DNA from: an uncultured Schwartzia sp.
Lineage (GTDB): Bacteria > Bacillota > Negativicutes > Selenomonadales > Selenomonadaceae
Direction of reading: 5' to 3'
Assembly: GCA_905373705.1 (NCBI GenBank)
Contig: CAJPUA010000036.1
Span: 1-7,820, forward strand
Length of the DNA: 7,820 nucleotides
Of this stretch, positions 5,462-7,820 are shown in pieces. Within the stretch, counting starts at the first letter, position 1, and every line of letters starts with the position of its first letter. The translations under genes and the position numbers were made by a program. The notes below the pieces were generated by a model, which had not been told where the DNA came from, ran no database searches, and saw only the letters and a list, made by a program, of their open reading frames with translations.

Positions 5462-7820
5462 TCAAAACTCATAACGAAAGGTCATATAATAGCTGCGTCC
5501 CTGGAGCGGGTACTCGATATTCGCGCCAAATCCTGTATTTCCATAGCCCTGCAGGCTGCGGACACTCTGCCGCGGTCCCTGGTCAAAGACATCATTGACG
5601 CCGACGGTCAGCGTCATATCGGGGCGCGGCGACCATTTTGTCCCCAGATTAATCGTTGTAAGCGCGTTGGTTGGACGTCCGCTCAGTTCGGGATTATTCG
5701 GATCGATCATGTAATGCGTATAGTATTTCGCGATGTAATGCACTTCGCCAAATACCTGCCACTGCATAACGGGGCGGTAGGTGAACCGTGCGTTCCACTC
5801 CCATTCAGGCTGGAATGTGGGATGTACCTCGAACCAGTTGTAATGAACGCTTGAATTTTTGCGCTCCGCATCGGTCTTTAGATAAGTGCCTTCAAGATCA
5901 AAGTCGAACTTCTTCCAGTGGAAACTGGTCTGCAGTTCCAATCCGTGTGCGCTGCCGCGTGCGTCGTTGAAATATGAGCTGTACGTAAGTCCGTTGCGGT
6001 AGAGCTGCAGCATACGGTCAGACTTACGCCAAAAGTAGGTCAGTATGGTACGGTTGTCCGCTTGGAGCATTTTCCCCTCCCAGATGGCGGAGAGGTCGAA
6101 CTGTTTTCCCTCTTCCGGCATGGGGAAAGCAGCGCTCTGTGCCTTATGATCAATGGGCGCCGGAAGTATCCCTGCACCATCGCCCGCAATCTCGTACATA
6201 TTAAGCAGACGATAGTAAGTGCCACCCGTCATGCGCATGGTGAAGTGATCGTTGAACTCCTTTTTCAGGGCGAGCTGCCATGTGATTTTGCTGTCGGTCT
6301 GACTGTCCTCCGGATGAATCCAGCGATAATTCGTCCCTGTCGCGAAGCGGCTTGCTTCGCTGTAACCCGTGATCTTCGAGCGGTTGTAGCGAATAGAGGG
6401 CGTGAGCTGCCATGTGCGCGCCGCATCCAGTGTGATCGTATCCTGCACCTGCAGATTGAAAATGTCCTGATCGTATTTTGTACGCATCTGGTCGTAGAGA
6501 TTCGTGCTGCTGTCGACGATGGTACCCTCCAGCCCGTTGCCCGAGACCTTCATACGCTCGCGGGAGTAGTTCACCTGGAAATCGAGCAGATTGCCCTTGT
6601 CGAGCTCGTATGATCCATCAATCTGGATGTTGTATTTGTTCGAGTGATATCTGCTCCACTCGCGCAGCGGAACATGTTCCCACACCTTCGACCATCCTGC
6701 GTAGAGATTTTCTGCACGATATTCCTTCTTTTGGTTCAGATAGTCGACCATCCAGCCCCATTCCATACGTTTCGTCAGATAGCGGCGCTGGAGCAGCAAC
6801 CCTTCAGCGTCAATCTTCTGGCGGCGGCTGTCGTATTTATAGAGATCCTTGGTGTCGACCATAAGACCCGGATCAATCATCTGATCATAGCCGCGGGAAA
6901 CCCAAAGGCTGTCCGGCAGGTGACGGTCGATGTGCTTGTACGTTCCCTTGATCGTCCAGTCGTTGTTCTGCCATTTGATGAGGAGATCGGAGTTTTTGTA
7001 ATCATTGTACTTACGGCGGCGCTCGGCATCCCGTGCCGCCGCAGCCGCGTCGTCAAATTGGGATCTGGCTATTTTTAAGTCTTCCAAATCGAGTGCCCAA
7101 TTATTCCCGGGGATTGCATTGTAGGCTGCCTGCTCTGCCGGGGTCATTGCCTCAAGTCGTGTAATCATACGCTGATATGTTTTATAGAGATTGCCGGTGC
7201 TTGTGTGATCGAGCCACTGATCCGCCGCGTAGCTGTGATATGGAAAATCGCCGTCACTCGCTTCGTAGTTGTATCCAAAAAGCAAACTGCCGGAGCCAAC
7301 GGGGGCTGTGAACTCGACGGATGCTTTCTTTCCGCCAAATGAGCTGGGTCCGATCTCAGCGCTCCCCGAAGTCTTCTGCGGTTTCTTCGTCACCACATTG
7401 ACGACACCGCCGATGAAGGTACCGGCAAAACGTGCCGGAATATAACCCCGGTAGACTTCAATGCGCTCCACGTTCTTCACCGGGATCGTCGAGATGTCCA
7501 CCGCCGCGTCGCCGCCCAAGTTCGTCAGCACCCCGTCGATAAAGATGCCGACCTGCGCTGCCGTGGAGCCGCGCACGGTGATCGTCGTGTACTGCCCTTT
7601 GCCATTCACCTCGCGCACATGGACGCCCGGCACCATCTTGAGGAAGTCAGGCAGGGTCTTCTGCTCGCCCTTAAATTCTTCCGGGCGGATAACCGTCACC
7701 GTCCCTGGAGAGAGCTTCTCCTCCCAGTTGGGGCGTTTAGCTTCGACCGTAATCTCCCCGATGTCATAGACATTCATGTCGGCATCCTTAGCGCCCTCGG
7801 ACTCGCCGGCCGCTTTTGCC
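5462..7820 (-). CDS. TonB-dependent outer-membrane receptor, 5' end outside window
   Basis: Outer-membrane active transporter: a 22-strand barrel with an N-terminal plug, energised by TonB-ExbBD, importing a ligand that cannot be named from this sequence. The frame is open to the right edge, giving 785 codons and a TGA stop; the signal peptide must lie outside. Numbering from the internal Met at 7777, a TonB-box-like EITVEA sits at 8-13. The plug spans about 22-134, with LPDFLKMVPGV (42-52), TVRG (67-70), FIDGV (79-83), NVERIEVYRG (102-111) and GGVVNVVTKKP (123-133). The barrel fills the rest. Near the C-terminus come a VGVNDVFD motif and a last strand GRSYYMTFRYEF ending in Phe, the usual BAM recognition signature. 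Residues about 188-260 form an unusual charged, Ala-rich insertion. The Met at 7777 has AAGGA 7 nt upstream, but starting there would leave no export signal, so I do not use it. Family is certain; substrate is unknown. Confidence 0.96.
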   Translation of the reverse strand, partial: AKAAGESEGAKDADMNVYDIGEITVEAKRPNWEEKLSPGTVTVIRPEEFKGEQKTLPDFLKMVPGVHVREVNGKGQYTTITVRGSTAAQVGIFIDGVLTNLGGDAAVDISTIPVKNVERIEVYRGYIPARFAGTFIGGVVNVVTKKPQKTSGSAEIGPSSFGGKKASVEFTAPVGSGSLLFGYNYEASDGDFPYHSYAADQWLDHTSTGNLYKTYQRMITRLEAMTPAEQAAYNAIPGNNWALDLEDLKIARSQFDDAAAAARDAERRRKYNDYKNSDLLIKWQNNDWTIKGTYKHIDRHLPDSLWVSRGYDQMIDPGLMVDTKDLYKYDSRRQKIDAEGLLLQRRYLTKRMEWGWMVDYLNQKKEYRAENLYAGWSKVWEHVPLREWSRYHSNKYNIQIDGSYELDKGNLLDFQVNYSRERMKVSGNGLEGTIVDSSTNLYDQMRTKYDQDIFNLQVQDTITLDAARTWQLTPSIRYNRSKITGYSEASRFATGTNYRWIHPEDSQTDSKITWQLALKKEFNDHFTMRMTGGTYYRLLNMYEIAGDGAGILPAPIDHKAQSAAFPMPEEGKQFDLSAIWEGKMLQADNRTILTYFWRKSDRMLQLYRNGLTYSSYFNDARGSAHGLELQTSFHWKKFDFDLEGTYLKTDAERKNSSVHYNWFEVHPTFQPEWEWNARFTYRPVMQWQVFGEVHYIAKYYTHYMIDPNNPELSGRPTNALTTINLGTKWSPRPDMTLTVGVNDVFDQGPRQSVRSLQGYGNTGFGANIEYPLQGRSYYMTFRYEF
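7376..7714 (-). other. Plug domain of the TonB-dependent receptor
   Basis: This segment encodes the globular plug that closes the barrel lumen and, by family knowledge, moves when TonB pulls on the N-terminus. Visible hallmarks in order are a V-I-R-P-E-E-F opening, L-x-D-F-L-K-x-V-P-G-V, a T-V-R-G turn, the F-I-D-G-V strand, N-V-E-R-I-E-V-Y-R-G and G-G-V-V-N-V-V-T-K-K-P. All core elements are present and spaced normally, so the receptor looks functional. The motifs are generic to siderophore, haem, cobalamin and sugar receptors and do not identify the ligand. Confidence 0.93.

Noticed and set aside
6062..7078. Several 100-190 codon open frames on the plus strand opposite the receptor
   Set aside because: They overlap each other and lie opposite a well-conserved TonB receptor frame with intact plug motifs and C-terminal Phe. 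They show no domain or start signals of their own.
7775..7789. Met at 7777 as the true receptor start, with AAGGA 7 nt upstream
   Set aside because: The frame stays open upstream to the window edge, and starting here would give an outer-membrane protein without a signal peptide and with the TonB-box region only a few residues from the N-terminus. The AAGGA match is probably chance.

Overview
The window is almost entirely coding, all on the minus strand. It holds two genes in tandem and both run off a window edge. Upstream (right side) is a TonB-dependent outer-membrane receptor, 5462..7820, missing its N-terminus. After a 20-bp gap comes a very large, secreted, repeat-built surface protein, 1..5441. 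It starts with a clear signal peptide and is still open after 1,813 codons at the left edge. No terminator or promoter fits in the gap, so the two are most simply read as one transcript, receptor first.

Organism: a TonB-dependent receptor ending in aromatic Phe requires an outer membrane. From memory of the families, the passenger-type repeats (NLWL-x-N-x-A-x-W-T, GSH-x-TKLTGG, LANKL-x-Y, then an IAEGLT-like segment) resemble giant autotransporter-like proteins of Negativicutes, the diderm Firmicutes that include Selenomonas, Mitsuokella, Veillonella and Megasphaera. The strong G-rich ribosome binding site and moderately high GC fit this, but no marker gene proves it. A Selenomonadaceae-like host is an inference.

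Layout of the large protein, N to C: signal peptide (residues 1-30), then four complete repeat units of about 330-480 residues (about 54-490, 491-968, 969-1442, 1443-1770) and the start of a fifth. Every unit ends in the same order of motifs: W-T/W-x-G rungs, an S-[HK]-x-x-K segment, a Y/F-S/D-G segment, a GG-x-x-T-I...A-x-GS segment, then the LANKL module and an IAEGLT-like tail. Unit openings alternate. Units 1, 3 and 5 open with an N-G-Y motif; units 2 and 4 open with a D-T-[ED]-Y motif preceded by FTTP[IV]T. The true period is therefore an A-B pair. The region between motifs looks like a beta-solenoid rich in Gly, Thr, Ser, Asn and Val. No C-terminal translocator or anchor lies in the window.

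How they may work together: the receptor imports an unknown ligand using TonB energy, while the large protein probably displays a long beta-helical stalk for adhesion or ligand capture. A shared transcript suggests co-regulation and possibly a joint role in binding and uptake, which is inference. There are no RNA genes, mobile elements, CRISPR arrays or gene-free stretches over 300 bases.
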